Of a DNA stretch of 64,000 nt, positions 43,934-55,861 are shown piece after piece. The position numbers and the translations under genes were made by a program. The notes below the pieces were generated by a model that saw nothing but the letters and a program-made list of their open reading frames with translations, was not told where the DNA came from and made no database searches. The DNA is from Siphonodentalium dalli (taxonomy: Eukaryota > Mollusca > Scaphopoda > Gadilida > Siphonodentaliidae), in NCBI GenBank assembly GCA_032622095.1, contig CP136061.1, positions 67,769,127 to 67,833,126 on the forward strand, given 5' to 3'. How positions within the stretch are numbered: the stretch's first letter is position 1; each line of letters starts with the position of its first letter.

Positions 43934-44804
43934 GTCAGTCGTATTAGCTATATATGGCCACTTACCGTTCAAGTTATAACCCCATTAAAACTATGCTTCA
44001 AATGTAAATTATATGTAACTTGAATATGATCGGTCCCCAGGCCCTTTTTAGGTCATAGGTTCTAACCGACCATCGTTCATACTCGAACGCTTGTGTATAT
44101 GATAGATGTGGTAATGGTAGAGAGAGCTAGTTAGGCAGGCCGTGAGATAGGTACACCCACTGCCTACATCAATATATATATACGATATACATGCACTGGC
44201 CGCAATGGGTTCCCGTTACTAGCCTATAGACATGAAATATTAAAGTTATACACCTTCATCAGCGCGCTCTTAATGAGTTTTGAATTGGCATATGGGTACG
44301 AATCCAAACCATTCGGATGTAATTTATCGGAATGCCAATCATAACAATCTGTACAGAGAAAGCTAGTGGGAACGATACACACTGTTTGCGTAATTGACTA
44401 GACACATGGCGGTAAAGAAGCACCCTGATGTATCAAAGGTATATTTCAAGGATTTTTAATCGGCAACCAATTATTGAATATATTTTTGTTGGGCATGGTC
44501 ATATGCACCACTGTGTTTCATATAAAACAAATAGTGGGTGGTTAAATCACCGAAGGCCAATATTCCCGATGGTAAGTTATTTTTAGCATATGGGATACAT
44601 TTATGACTAAATCGGTTATAGGAAATGAGGTAAATTGCACTTTATTATTTAAAAGGAATAACGCTATACAAGCTTAAACACACAAACCATGGGTTTTTAT
44701 CAACTTATTACGTGTAGCATATTTGGAGTTTAGTTATGTTCATCAAACACCGGCAATTGACACCTCTGTCTGGATATTTATGTTATTACGATTGGGTCCC
44801 GTGT
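43934..44804. other. downstream of the 192-aa gene, left arm; no gene
   Basis: On the minus strand TTGAACGGTAAGTGGCC lies near 43,957-43,973. TTTATTATTT near 44,642 is the likely poly(A) signal region (AATAAA on the minus strand) for the 192-aa gene. Confidence 0.4.
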
Positions 44805-45383
44805 TCACCCTTTTTTAGTCGTAAGCGAATAGTCTCCATAGCTCCAAATCGTTCCGAATGTCCAAACTAATTCACTATTTAATTCTGAAATAGGTTTAGT
44901 TGTGCTTACAATGTAATCCAAAACTAGTTGTTCATTTAACATCTTTTCAATAGTGAAAATAGGACAAGGTTCCCTCATAATAATGTAACCATAAATTGAT
45001 GTAACTTCTTCGAATTCCAAACTATAGTCATTAAAAACCGTGCTACGGTATTCAGCGAAGCGGGCAAAGTTATCACCGATAAGTACACGAATCTCATATA
45101 TGTCTTTTTTAGTAATACCACTAAATATCCAACAATCAGAAAACAGTTGATCCAAAGTATCCAGTAAGGTATCTGTTTCAAATTCTGATCTCTCCATCAA
45201 AGCATTCAATCTCTTTCTACCATCATCAAAATTTCCTTCTAGAAGTTCCGTAATTATTATTTTACTCTCCCTTAAGAACCATGTATGTTGTAATTCTGTT
45301 TTGATGTCTCCATGTATCGTTGACGCGTTAACTAACTCCTTGTAAATTTTCTCAAGCATTTCTGTGGGTAATATTTCCTCCAT
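44805..45383 (-). CDS. hypothetical 192-aa protein, left-arm copy
   Basis: Starts MEEILPTEMLEKIYKELV, which resembles the first helix of an F-box (LPxExLxxI), but no complete F-box or other domain is clear. The rest is acidic and helix-rich (TELLEGNFDDGRKRLNALME; LLDTLDQLFSDCWIF). No signal peptide or transmembrane segment. It is the longest non-repeat ORF of the element and is intact in both arms, differing at two residues (D/E in LFS(D/E)CW and S/C in IW(S/C)YGD). Upstream on the minus strand TATAAATA (45,550-45,557) lies about 170 bp before the ATG. I do not recognise the family. It may be an accessory or regulatory protein of the element. Confidence 0.6.
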   Translation of the reverse strand: MEEILPTEMLEKIYKELVNASTIHGDIKTELQHTWFLRESKIIITELLEGNFDDGRKRLNALMERSEFETDTLLDTLDQLFSDCWIFSGITKKDIYEIRVLIGDNFARFAEYRSTVFNDYSLEFEEVTSIYGYIIMREPCPIFTIEKMLNEQLVLDYIVSTTKPISELNSELVWTFGTIWSYGDYSLTTKKG

Positions 45384-47400
45384 AATTCCTAATTTACAAA
45401 ACCATCTGTTTATTCGAGTAAATCCGCTAACTCACATGTCATTGGGCATGAGTTTCTCATATAATTAACACAATCGGTTGTTCGTACCCATACCTAGTGA
45501 GCTTTTGATCTATAATAGCTAACGGTAATGTATTTAGTTCTTATTATAATATTTATAACCAATCAAAATCCGTTGCTGAATTTAGCTATACGAGGACAAA
45601 CGGAATGATAACAGCCGTTCAACAACTTGGTATTCCAGTCATAGTCATAGTTCATTTCATATTATTGCTCTAAAATCTCCATTACATGTAGAAAATAAAG
45701 AGCCCATCTGATGTAGACTAGTATATAAGTGCTTAGTGATTTATTTTCATCAATTATATGTATTGTTACTCCTTTAAATATAGTCTGTTATACAGAGGAT
45801 ACATCGCCCATGTGACAGTATCGTGTCGCGAAAGGTCTATACAAGTATATAAATGCGCGTCAGGTTTATGTATATGTCCCTGTTTCTTAAAGCAAATCCA
45901 GTACATATACGTGCGTTGAGACACGTGCAATTGCCACTAGTAAATCACGTATAAAAGCTCTTTACTGCATAGTCAAACTGTTGAGTTTTCACACGTATTC
46001 TATGTCGTTTTTTATGGACTATATACGTGGTATATGTCAGTATATACACGAATGTAATGTAATCACGTATTAATTTCATATATTCTTCTCAAAACAACTC
46101 AGCACAACGCATCAATTCTGATGTCTATGGCGGTTCAAACAGTGTACACTTTCAGTGTTGTTACCATTTGATGCATACCATAATCATTTATGCATAATAA
46201 CGCGGGTCTACATCGTTGCTATATACCTATATACGTCCATATTTCTTAAAGTATAGTATCTATACGTACATCATGGCGTATATTAAACCCCCTTTCACTG
46301 GTAAATCACGAATAAACGCTCTTTATTTTATAGTCAACTAACCATTTATACATACACGCTGCTCTATGGTGGTCTGTTGTGTCTTACCATTATATGTAGA
46401 AGGTAATGTAGTCAAATATGTATAAGTCTGATTTTGTGTCAATGTGCCTGTTATTAATCTCATCAATTGGGTCATTTATAAGTCGTCAAACATGATGATT
46501 TCTAATCATCTAATAGGTATTATAAAAAATGCCTACTTCACAAATATTCTGAGTGCATTTCAGTGTATATTTCGTACTCTGTAAAAACGTGATTTGACCG
46601 CTAGTGATGTAGTGAAATAACCTATTTTATAGTTGTCAAATACGTACTAAAAATATTGTCAATTTATGACTCATCTAATGAATTTTCCACACCTAGTGTC
46701 TACAATATGTTTATATATTGTGACTCATTACTACGATTGCAGTATGTCCACGTATGTCAGATATTACATAACCTTGATAACTATGTTTAGAAATACCTGG
46801 TATATGAGATCATATTGTAGCTGACAGAGACTGGAATGCGACTTGCATCTACCATCACGTGCGTTCGAATGACGTTACATGTACGATATGAGCCATTATA
46901 TGTGTCGATGAGGTGTTATATCAGTATATTCATGCAATATTCGTAAATGACAGCAACATATCTTTTCCCTCCCATTATCAAGCGAGATTTTGTGGTTAGA
47001 TGACAAACATGGCATTTCGAATATATATAGCCTATTGGATACTTACTTCAAATGCTAAAATTGCCTCTTCAAAATAGTTAAAAGCACACATTTTTATTTC
47101 GAATTTCATTGTTTACGGTTAATTTTCTGTTATGAAATTGGTCCTTTTATAAACGCGTATTACGTAGTTACAAAAAGCCCTAATTGACAAACATTTTAAG
47201 TGCTATTATGACTATATTCGACGAATAAAAAAAACGCCATTTGACATAGTACAACAACGCGAAATGACTACTTTTTTAAACGCGAATTTGAAACAAAACT
47301 AATATACAAAAGAATTTTAAACTAAAATTATAAGTTTGGTTGATGTATAGTTTGGTTGACAGCATTTTCACACACAGAAGCGTTATGATAAAGATTCACC
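45384..47400. other. left-arm stretch without ORFs
   Basis: Two kb of AT-rich DNA with CGCTCTTTAT at 46,318-46,327 and relaxed motif versions near 45,707 and 45,955. It is as well conserved between the arms as the genes are, so arm identity alone is not evidence of coding. Confidence 0.5.
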
Positions 47401-47552
47401 ACGCACACAGAAGCGATCTTATACGGTGTAGCGGTATGTTACAGAGTTATCGTTCTTTTCGAGGCTAAAAAAAGCGCAGGCCGGCCCCTCCCTCTCCCCC
47501 GTTTTAAAAGGGGTGGGGTTAAGGGGAAGCGATCGAGCGTCACGAAAAAAAT

Positions 47553-49241
47553 GTCATAGAAGAAAAGTATAAGGCAGAGGAAATGGATGAGGGAAACGAC
47601 ACAGTATGAGGGGTAATGGAGTGTGGGACAGGGGGATGGGATGATATGACCGTGTATTAATTGGAGATGATAATGGATTAGGTAGTGTACACTGTTCATG
47701 GTTTTTAATATATGAATTAACATAAAGTGACGAACTTAGGAGGCTAGGAAAAGCCACTCTATATAGGTGTATACATGTATATGGTGCAAAAGGGGGAAGG
47801 AGATGGGGAGAGCGTGAGGCAAGAAATTGTGGGAGAAGGGTATAATTTGGAGAAAAACATTGAGGTGTAAACCTTACTTTCCTAGGAAAAAATTGGGATT
47901 GTTGTGGGTAGAACAGAGGTAAAATAAGAGTTGTATAAAATGGAAAAGGGAGACATTAAAAGCATGAAAGGTGCTTATGGGAAAAGGGTAAAGGGGGGCA
48001 GTGGGAGAGTGTACAGAGGTGTATATCGAAGAGTATAGGAGGCTAAGAAAAGCCACTCAATATAGGTTTATACATGTAGATGGTGCAAAAAGGGGAAGGA
48101 GATGGGGAGAGCGAGAGGCAAGAAATTGGGGCAGAAGGGTATAATTTGGAGGCAACATTGAGGTGTAAGCCTTACTTTCCTAGGAAAACATTGGGATTGT
48201 TGTGGGTAGAACAGAGGTAAAATAAGAGGTGTATAAAATGGAAAAGGGAGACATTAAAAGCATGAAAGGTGCTTATGGGAAAAGGGTAAAGGGGCACTGG
48301 GAGAGTGTATATAGGTGTATAGCGAAGAGTATAGGAGGCTAACAAAAGCCACTCAACAGAGGTTTATACATGTGTAAAATGGGGAAGGCGATGGGGAGAG
48401 TGAGAGGCAAGTAAATGGGTGCAGAAGGGTATAATTTGGAGAATACGTTGAGTAGTAAGCATTACTTTCCTAGGAAAACATTGGGATTGTTGTGGGAAGA
48501 ACAAAGTGTTTAGAGGTACAAAAGGGGAAGGTAAACAATAATGAAAGGTGGTTATGTGGAGCAAGGTAAATGGGGTATAGGGTAAAATACATAGAGGTGT
48601 ATAGCAGAGAGCTGGGTTGGGGAACATGTACATAATTAAAGTAGATGAGATAAGAATAATCATTGAGTATATACCTAAATCATATGAAATGTGGGGGTTT
48701 TGCTTTGGAAGGAGAGGGGTTACCATGCTTGCAGACAGTAATTATGGGTAAGAGCCGGCAAGGGGCTTAAATGGTATAGAAAATAAAATGGCACCAGGTA
48801 GAGGGAGTGAGAAAAGAGGGCCATATGGGTAAAAGTATAACTAAATCATATGAACTGGGTGGAGGGGAGAAGAGATGGGTAAAAGGGGACACACATATAT
48901 ATATATATATAATTTAGGTGTAAGCAGTTGATCGAAAACATAGGGGATGTAACGCGACAAAAGAGTAAACATAAAGCAGAGAATGAATGGAAAGTATTAC
49001 ATATATGTGTATGAACTTGGTGGTTTGTGTATTAAGGATACAGTAGTAAAAAGGAGAACACATGCAAAATGGTGTAAACTTATAGGAAATGACAGGGACA
49101 TAGGGCAAAGAACATGAATGATGCACAAAGTAGCACAAAGATGATGGCTAAGAAGTTCGGAAGGGAGGGGGTTATATTGGGTAAGGGTAAAAGTAGAATT
49201 GTGGTAAATATGTAGAAAGGTTATGTGTAAAATGGGGTGAA
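47553..49241. repeat. purine-rich core of the giant element with ~299-bp tandem
   Basis: The plus strand is rich in A and G and very poor in C throughout (GGGGAAGGAGATGGGGAGAG and similar). Tandem units start GGAGGCTA(A/G).AAAAGCCACT at 47,739, 48,038 and 48,334, giving periods of 299 and 296 bp. The third is partial and decays near 48,610. Later sequence (48,610-49,240) keeps the bias without clear repeats, and includes (AT)n at ~48,897-48,911. The many minus-strand frames (rich in S, P, L, F, H) come from the bias and are not supported as genes. Confidence 0.9.
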
Positions 49242-49349
49242 ATTTTTTTCGTGACGCTCGATCGCTTCCCCTTAACCCCACCCCTTTTAAAACGGGGGAG
49301 AGGGAGGGGCCGGCCTGCGCTTTTTTTAGCCTCGAAAAGAACGATAACT

Positions 49350-51244
49350 CTGTAACATACCGCTACACCGTATAAGATCGCTTCTGTGTGCGTGGTGAAT
49401 CTTTATCATAACGCTTCTGTGTGTGAAAATGCTGTCAACCAAACTATACATCAACCAAACTTATAATTTTAGTTTAAAATTCTTTTGTATATTAGTTTTG
49501 TTTCAAATTCGCGTTTAAAAAAGTAGTCATTTCGCGTTGTTGTACTATGTCAAATGGCGTTTTTTTTATTCGTCGAATATAGTCATAATAGCACTTAAAA
49601 TGTTTGTCAATTAGGGCTTTTTGTAACTACGTAATACGCGTTTATAAAAGGACCAATTTCATAACAGAAAATTAACCGTAAACAATGAAATTCGAAATAA
49701 AAATGTGTGCTTTTAACTATTTTGAAGAGGCAATTTTAGCATTTGAAGTAAGTATCCAATAGGCTATATATATTCGAAATGCCATGTTTGTCATCTAACC
49801 ACAAAATCTCGCTTGATAATGGGAGGGAAAAGATATGTTGCTGTCATTTACGAATATTGCATGAATATACTGATATAACACCTCATCGACACATATAATG
49901 GCTCATATCGTACATGTAACGTCATTCGAACGCACGTGATGGTAGATGCAAGTCGCATTCCAGTCTCTGTCAGCTACAATATGATCTCATATACCAGGTA
50001 TTTCTAAACATAGTTATCAAGGTTATGTAATATCTGACATACGTGGACATACTGCAATCGTAGTAATGAGTCACAATATATAAACATATTGTAGACACTA
50101 GGTGTGGAAAATTCATTAGATGAGTCATAAATTGACAATATTTTTAGTACGTATTTGACAACTATAAAATAGGTTATTTCACTACATCACTAGCGGTCAA
50201 ATCACGTTTTTACAGAGTACGAAATATACACTGAAATGCACTCAGAATATTTGTGAAGTAGGCATTTTTTATAATACCTATTAGATGATTAGAAATCATC
50301 ATGTTTGACGACTTATAAATGACCCAATTGATGAGATTAATAACAGGCACATTGACACAAAATCAGACTTATACATATTTGACTACATTACCTTCTACAT
50401 ATAATGGTATAATGGTAAGACGCAACAGACCACCATAGAGCAGCGTGTATGTATAAATGGTTAGTTGACTATACAATAAAGAGCGTTTATTCGTGATTTA
50501 CCAGTGAAAGGGGGTTTAATATACGCCATGATGTACGTATAGATACTATACTTTAAGAAATATGGACGTATATAGGTATATAGCAACGATGTAGACCCGC
50601 GTTATTATGCATAAATGATTATGGTATGCATCAAACGGTAACAACACTGAAAGTGTACACTGTTTGAACCGCCATAGACATCAGAATTGATGCGTTGTGC
50701 TGAGTTGTTTTGAGAAGAATATATGAAATTAATACGTGATTACATTACATTCGTGTATATACTGACATATACCACGTATATAGTCCATAAAAAACGACAT
50801 AGAATACGTGTGAAAACTCAACAGTTTGACTATGCAGTAAAGAGCTTTTATACGTGATTTACTAGTGGCAATTGCACGTGTCTCAACGCACGTATATGTA
50901 CTGGATTTGCTTTAAGAAACAGGGACATATACATAAACCTGACGCGCATTTATATACTTGTATAGACCTTTCGCGACACGATACTGTCACATGGGCGATG
51001 TATCCTCTGTATAACAGACTATATTTAAAGGAGTAACAATACATATAATTGATGAAAATAAATCACTAAGTACTTATATACTATTCTACATCAGATGGGC
51101 TCTTTATTTTCTACATGTAATGGAGATTTTAGAGCAATAATATGAAATGAACTATGACTATGACTGGAATACCAAGTTGTTGAACGGCTGTTATCATTCC
51201 GTTTGTCCTCGTATAGCTAAATTCAGCAACGGATTTTGATTGGT
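49350..51244. other. right-arm stretch without ORFs
   Basis: Counterpart of 45,550-47,440. ATAAAGAGCG at 50,476-50,485. No gene. Confidence 0.5.
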
Positions 51245-51252
51245 TATAAATA
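51245..51252 (+). promoter_or_regulatory. TATA-like box before the 192-aa gene (right arm)
   Basis: TATAAATA, 167 bp before the ATG. The mirror copy is at 45,550-45,557. Distance allows a leader of about 140 nt. Confidence 0.35.
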
Positions 51253-51418
51253 TTATAATAAGAACTAAATACATTACCGTTAGCTATTATAGATCAAAAG
51301 CTCACTAGGTATGGGTACGAACAACCGATTGTGTTAATTATATGAGAAACTCATGCCCAATGACATGTGAGTTAGCGGATTTACTCGAATAAACAGATGG
51401 TTTTGTAAATTAGGAATT

Positions 51419-51997
51419 ATGGAGGAAATATTACCCACAGAAATGCTTGAGAAAATTTACAAGGAGTTAGTTAACGCGTCAACGATACATGGAGACATCA
51501 AAACAGAATTACAACATACATGGTTCTTAAGGGAGAGTAAAATAATAATTACGGAACTTCTAGAAGGAAATTTTGATGATGGTAGAAAGAGATTGAATGC
51601 TTTGATGGAGAGATCAGAATTTGAAACAGATACCTTACTGGATACTTTGGATCAACTGTTTTCTGAGTGTTGGATATTTAGTGGTATTACTAAAAAAGAC
51701 ATATATGAGATTCGTGTACTTATCGGTGATAACTTTGCCCGCTTCGCTGAATACCGTAGCACGGTTTTTAATGACTATAGTTTGGAATTCGAAGAAGTTA
51801 CATCAATTTATGGTTACATTATTATGAGGGAACCTTGTCCTATTTTCACTATTGAAAAGATGTTAAATGAACAACTAGTTTTGGATTACATTGTAAGCAC
51901 AACTAAACCTATTTCAGAATTAAATAGTGAATTAGTTTGGACATTCGGAACGATTTGGTGCTATGGAGACTATTCGCTTACGACTAAAAAAGGGTGA
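51419..51997 (+). CDS. hypothetical 192-aa protein, right-arm copy
   Basis: The second intact copy of the protein at 44,805-45,383, with E and C at the two variable residues. It is followed by AATAAA at 52,156-52,161. Downstream on the same strand lie all the donor-like cassettes of the right arm, so if transcription continues past the stop those would form spliced 3' sequence. No recognised family. Confidence 0.6.
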   Translation: MEEILPTEMLEKIYKELVNASTIHGDIKTELQHTWFLRESKIIITELLEGNFDDGRKRLNALMERSEFETDTLLDTLDQLFSECWIFSGITKKDIYEIRVLIGDNFARFAEYRSTVFNDYSLEFEEVTSIYGYIIMREPCPIFTIEKMLNEQLVLDYIVSTTKPISELNSELVWTFGTIWCYGDYSLTTKKG

Positions 51998-52868
51998 ACA
52001 CGGGACCCAATCGTAATAACATAAATATCCAGACAGAGGTGTCAATTGCCGGTGTTTGATGAACATAACTAAACTCCAAATATGCTACACGTAATAAGTT
52101 GATAAAAACCCATGGTTTGTGTGTTTAAGCTTGTATAGCGTTATTCCTTTTAAATAATAAAGTGCAATTTACCTCATTTCCTATAACCGATTTAGTCATA
52201 AATGTATCCCATATGCTAAAAATAACTTACCATCGGGAATATTGGCCTTCGGTGATTTAACCACCCACTATTTGTTTTATATGAAACACAGTGGTGCATA
52301 TGACCATGCCCAACAAAAATATATTCAATAATTGGTTGCCGAATAAAAATCCTTGAAATATACCTTTGATACATCAGGGTGCTTCTTTACCGCCATGTGT
52401 CTAGTCAATTACGCAAACAGTGTGTATCGTTCCCACTAGCTTTCTCTGTACAGATTGTTATGATTGGCATTCCGATAAATTACATCCGAATGGTTTGGAT
52501 TCGTACCCATATGCCAATTCAAAACTCATTAAGAGCGCGCTGATGAAGGTGTATAACTTTAATACTTCATGTCTATAGGCTAGTAACGGGAACCCATTGC
52601 GGCCAGTGCATGTATATCGTATATATATATTGATGTAGGCAGTGGGTGTACCTATCTCACGGCCTGCCTAACTAGCTCTCTCTACCATTACCACATCTAT
52701 CATATACACAAGCGTTCGAGTATGAACGATGGTCGGTTAGAACCTATGACCTAAAAAGGGCCTGGGGACCGATCATATTCAAGTTACATATAATTTACAT
52801 TTGAAGCATAGTTTTAATGGGGTTATAACTTGAACGGTAAGTGGCCATATATAGCTAATACGACTGAC
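51998..52868. other. downstream of the 192-aa gene, right arm
   Basis: Counterpart of 43,934-44,804; donor-like TTGAACGGTAAGTGGCC at ~52,829-52,845. Confidence 0.45.
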
Positions 52869-53147
52869 TTAGACCATATTTTGCCATTCTAAATGATACA
52901 ACTGCTTACATATTAGTCTATGTGAAGAGTGAGCACGCATTTTGTCTGTGACATAAACTGGCATATTGATATAAAATAACAACCATTTGTAAGCTAAATA
53001 ACACTGTATATAATATACAAAAATACCCAACTCCATTCGAAATGCAGAGAATTGAGTTACCTGCTCATGTAATTCACATGAAACGTGATGTGCATCAATG
53101 TGGTACAATATTATGCTATAGGTACCATTTCTAAAGTATACAACCAT
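52869..53147 (-). CDS. hypothetical 92-aa ORF, right arm
   Basis: Copy of 43,655-43,933 with one substitution (M to I before CKQLY). Same doubts apply. Confidence 0.2.
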   Translation of the reverse strand: MVVYFRNGTYSIILYHIDAHHVSCELHEQVTQFSAFRMELGIFVYYIQCYLAYKWLLFYINMPVYVTDKMRAHSSHRLICKQLYHLEWQNMV

Positions 53148-53239
53148 AACTCATCACTAGAAGACCTTAATCCCGAGTTATTGTGTTGTGTGTAACAGCG
53201 GGACTCAGTAATGGGTGTTCTTTGCTTTTGGATTAGGTT

Positions 53240-53610
53240 GCTTCGGTGACCATGTTGAACCCTATGCGTAATGTATTGTCTGATTATAGACACAAATGAC
53301 GTGTACCTTTAAGGTATGTGACCCCGCGGGTATAATACTATGCTATTGGAACCATTTCTGAAGTAAATAAGTTTACTACGGTGGACATGTTTAACCCTAC
53401 GTGTAATGTATTGTCTGATTATAGACAAAGTGACGTGTACCTTTAAGGTATGTGATACCACCGGTACAATACTATGTTATTGGAACCATTTCTGAAGTAA
53501 ATAAGCTTACTACGGTGGACATGTTGAACCCTATATGTGTAATGTTTTGTGTGATTATAGACAAAAGTGACGTGTACCTTTAAGGTGTGTGATCAAAATA
53601 CGGTCTTCAT
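53240..53610. repeat. ~131-bp tandem units, right arm
   Basis: Counterpart of 43,160-43,560. The unit nearest the gene-distal side has lost 41 bp, joining GAAATGAAG directly to ACCGTATTTTG (read in left-arm orientation). Confidence 0.9.
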
Positions 53611-53729
53611 TTCCTACAATGTTGTCTCGTGCATCGAATGCACATGCATATGTAACTTGAAAGCCAATATGTTATAATGTTGTTGTCTAACACACACTGG
53701 GTAATTTTATATGAATGAAAGCATGTAGA

Positions 53730-54010
53730 TTGCAAAAATCTTTATTAAAACTATGGACGTTTTTGAAAATAAAAAGCGTTTTTTATTTATGGATACGATG
53801 AATTATGTTTAAATGCTTAATTTTAAATATAAATTTAGTAAACGATGGACATTAAGACAAATTTTGAAAATAAAGAGCGTTTTTTATTTATGGATGGACG
53901 GAATTAGGTTTAAATGCTTGATTTTAAATGTAAATTTAGTACAATTCAGACAAATTTGAAAATAAAGAGCGTTTTATTGATAGATACACTGAGTTAGGTT
54001 TAAATGCTTA
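53730..54010. repeat. ~97-bp tandem units with ATAAAGAGCG, right arm
   Basis: ATAAAGAGCG at 53,870 and 53,962, and a variant AATAAAAAGCG near 53,768 where the left arm keeps the consensus. Confidence 0.9.
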
Positions 54011-54084
54011 AGTGACGTGTTCGTTTAATGTATGTGACCATGGGTACAATAGTATGCTATATGAACCATTTCTGAAGTAATGCC

Positions 54085-54755
54085 ACCTTATTATTATCAG
54101 TAACACTGTGCCAATGCATTATATTATGTATGTCTGTCTCTCATAAATGTACAGGCTAATATGACCTATAAATTGAAGGTAAGTGGATAGTCTGTTACAA
54201 TGTTGTTGTCGTAAATTTTATTTGAATGAAAGCATGTAGATTGCATAAATCTTTGTTAAAACTAGGTACATTCAAACTGTTTGAGAAATAAAGAGCGTTT
54301 TTATTGATGTATACGCGGAATTAGGTTTAAATGCATAAATGACGTGTACCTTTAAGGTATGTGACCAAAATGCGGTGATTTGTATGTTATTTGAACCATA
54401 TCTGAAGTAGTGACACCTTATTATTATCAGTAACACTGTGCCAATGCATTATATTATGTATGTCTGTCTCCCATAAATGTACAGGCTAATATGACCTATA
54501 AATTGAAGGTAAGTGGATAGTCTGTTACAATGTTGTTGTCGTAAATTTTATTTGAATGAAAGCATGTAGATTGCATAAATCTTTGTTAAAACTAGGTACA
54601 TTCAAACTATTTGGGAAATAAAGAGCGTTTTTGTTGATGTATACGCGGAATTAGGTTTAAGTGCATAAATGACGTGTACCTTTAAGGTATGTGACCAAAA
54701 TGCGGTGATTTGTATGTTATTTGAACCATATCTGAAGTAGTGACACACTAGAAAA
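54085..54755. repeat. two tandem ~340-bp cassettes, right arm
   Basis: Counterpart of 42,006-42,680. ATAAAGAGCG at 54,288 and 54,618; TTGAAGGTAAGTGG near 54,175 and 54,505; ACCTTTAAGGTATGTGACC near 54,348 and 54,678. Confidence 0.92.
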
Positions 54756-55861
54756 CCTTAATTTCTACAGAAACATTAATTTTGTTTATCTCTCAGTCTC
54801 CACGTACAGATGCAGAAGCCATTAGGAGCATGCATTTGAATGACAGACGTATCGTGGCATTAAATGACTTAAACATGTGTTTAATTACGAAGCTTCGAGA
54901 AATTGTGTGTAGGATTTACTTTATTTGAAATGTTCAAATATCTATTGACAAGGCGTTGGTTGATTCCTAATAGTTCGATTACAGATATTAAAGGGGTATT
55001 TAGAGAAAAAGCTTAACTACTGTTAGTGATGATTTAATCAATTGTACCATAACAGTTGACCATTAGGAGGGATACATAATAGGGAGTCAGTATGTATTCA
55101 GGGTTCATGCCGCTCGCGGTATAACTTTTGTGATAATTAAATTGCATGGGTTATGCTCTGTAAGCATATGTTGTATAATTAGTATTGGCTGCTTCGAGTT
55201 TAATACGCTTTTCTGCTAACTCACACGGGCCAAGAATTTTTCAGAAATGGATAGATTATGTGTTATTAGCTTTTGTGAGAGCAAGTGCCTCGCTGGTCTG
55301 TTTAGTGCCCATCTGTTTGTGAAAATGTATAATGCTTGGTGTCCCTACATTTTTCATAAATGCTTTAAGATGGATAGATAGGTAAATTTATGAAGTGATG
55401 GTAACATATGCTCATTTTAAATCTATTCACAAACACCCTTGCACAGAAGCCATGCACCTTTAAGGTATGTGACCCAAATGCTTTGTATGCTATATGAGCC
55501 ATTTCTGAAGTAATAACAAATCAATACCTTCATTTCCTACAGTGTTGATTCGTACATCGAATGTACATGCATAATTTGTGACATCTAACTTGAAGGTAAG
55601 TGGCCAATTACAATTTTGTTGCCGTTTAACATTCATTCATAATGAGTGCCATGCATGTGTCCCTTTAGAGTGCATTGTGTTCCCCTTAACTTGCACATAC
55701 CGAGATTACCCTTTTAATATTCCCCACCGTGAGTGCAGTGTCCCCCTTTAATGGTGTCATAGCGTGGGTGCACACAAGACTGTACTGTGAAAGGTTATAG
55801 CACAGAAACAAACAGGAAAGATATTTTAATTAGTTATTCATGGGGGTTCAAAGAGATTGCT
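54756..55861 (+). other. right-arm stretch with exon-like pieces
   Basis: TTTCTACAG near 54,762 is followed by an open frame reading SPRTDAEAIRSMHLNDRRIV then ALNDLN.CLITKLRE, ending at a stop near 54,930. Its last part repeats the start of the ORF at 56,133-56,318. TTTCCTACAG (~55,533-55,542) and TTGAAGGTAAGTGG (~55,591) bracket ~53 bp with stops in all frames. One more ACCTTTAAGGTATGTGACC is near 55,457. Confidence 0.35.

Larger units (their letters stand above)
39857..47552 (+). repeat. left arm of the giant inverted repeat
   Basis: In order it holds subterminal repeats (39.87-40.13 kb), ORF-153 (40.44-40.90), three kinds of module arrays (41.2-43.7), ORF-92, the 192-aa gene on the minus strand (44.8-45.4), about 2 kb without ORFs (45.4-47.4), and a GC-rich inner end. 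That inner end has CCGTTTTAAAAGGGGTGGGG and GCGATCGAGCGTCACG. Confidence 0.95.

Noticed and set aside
47439-49281. Several minus-strand ORFs rich in Ser, Pro, His and Leu
   Set aside because: They follow from the polypurine/polypyrimidine bias of the core, which removes stop codons.
52530-52580. Hammerhead ribozyme core (CTGATGA)
   Set aside because: The matching GAAA and the required stems are absent.
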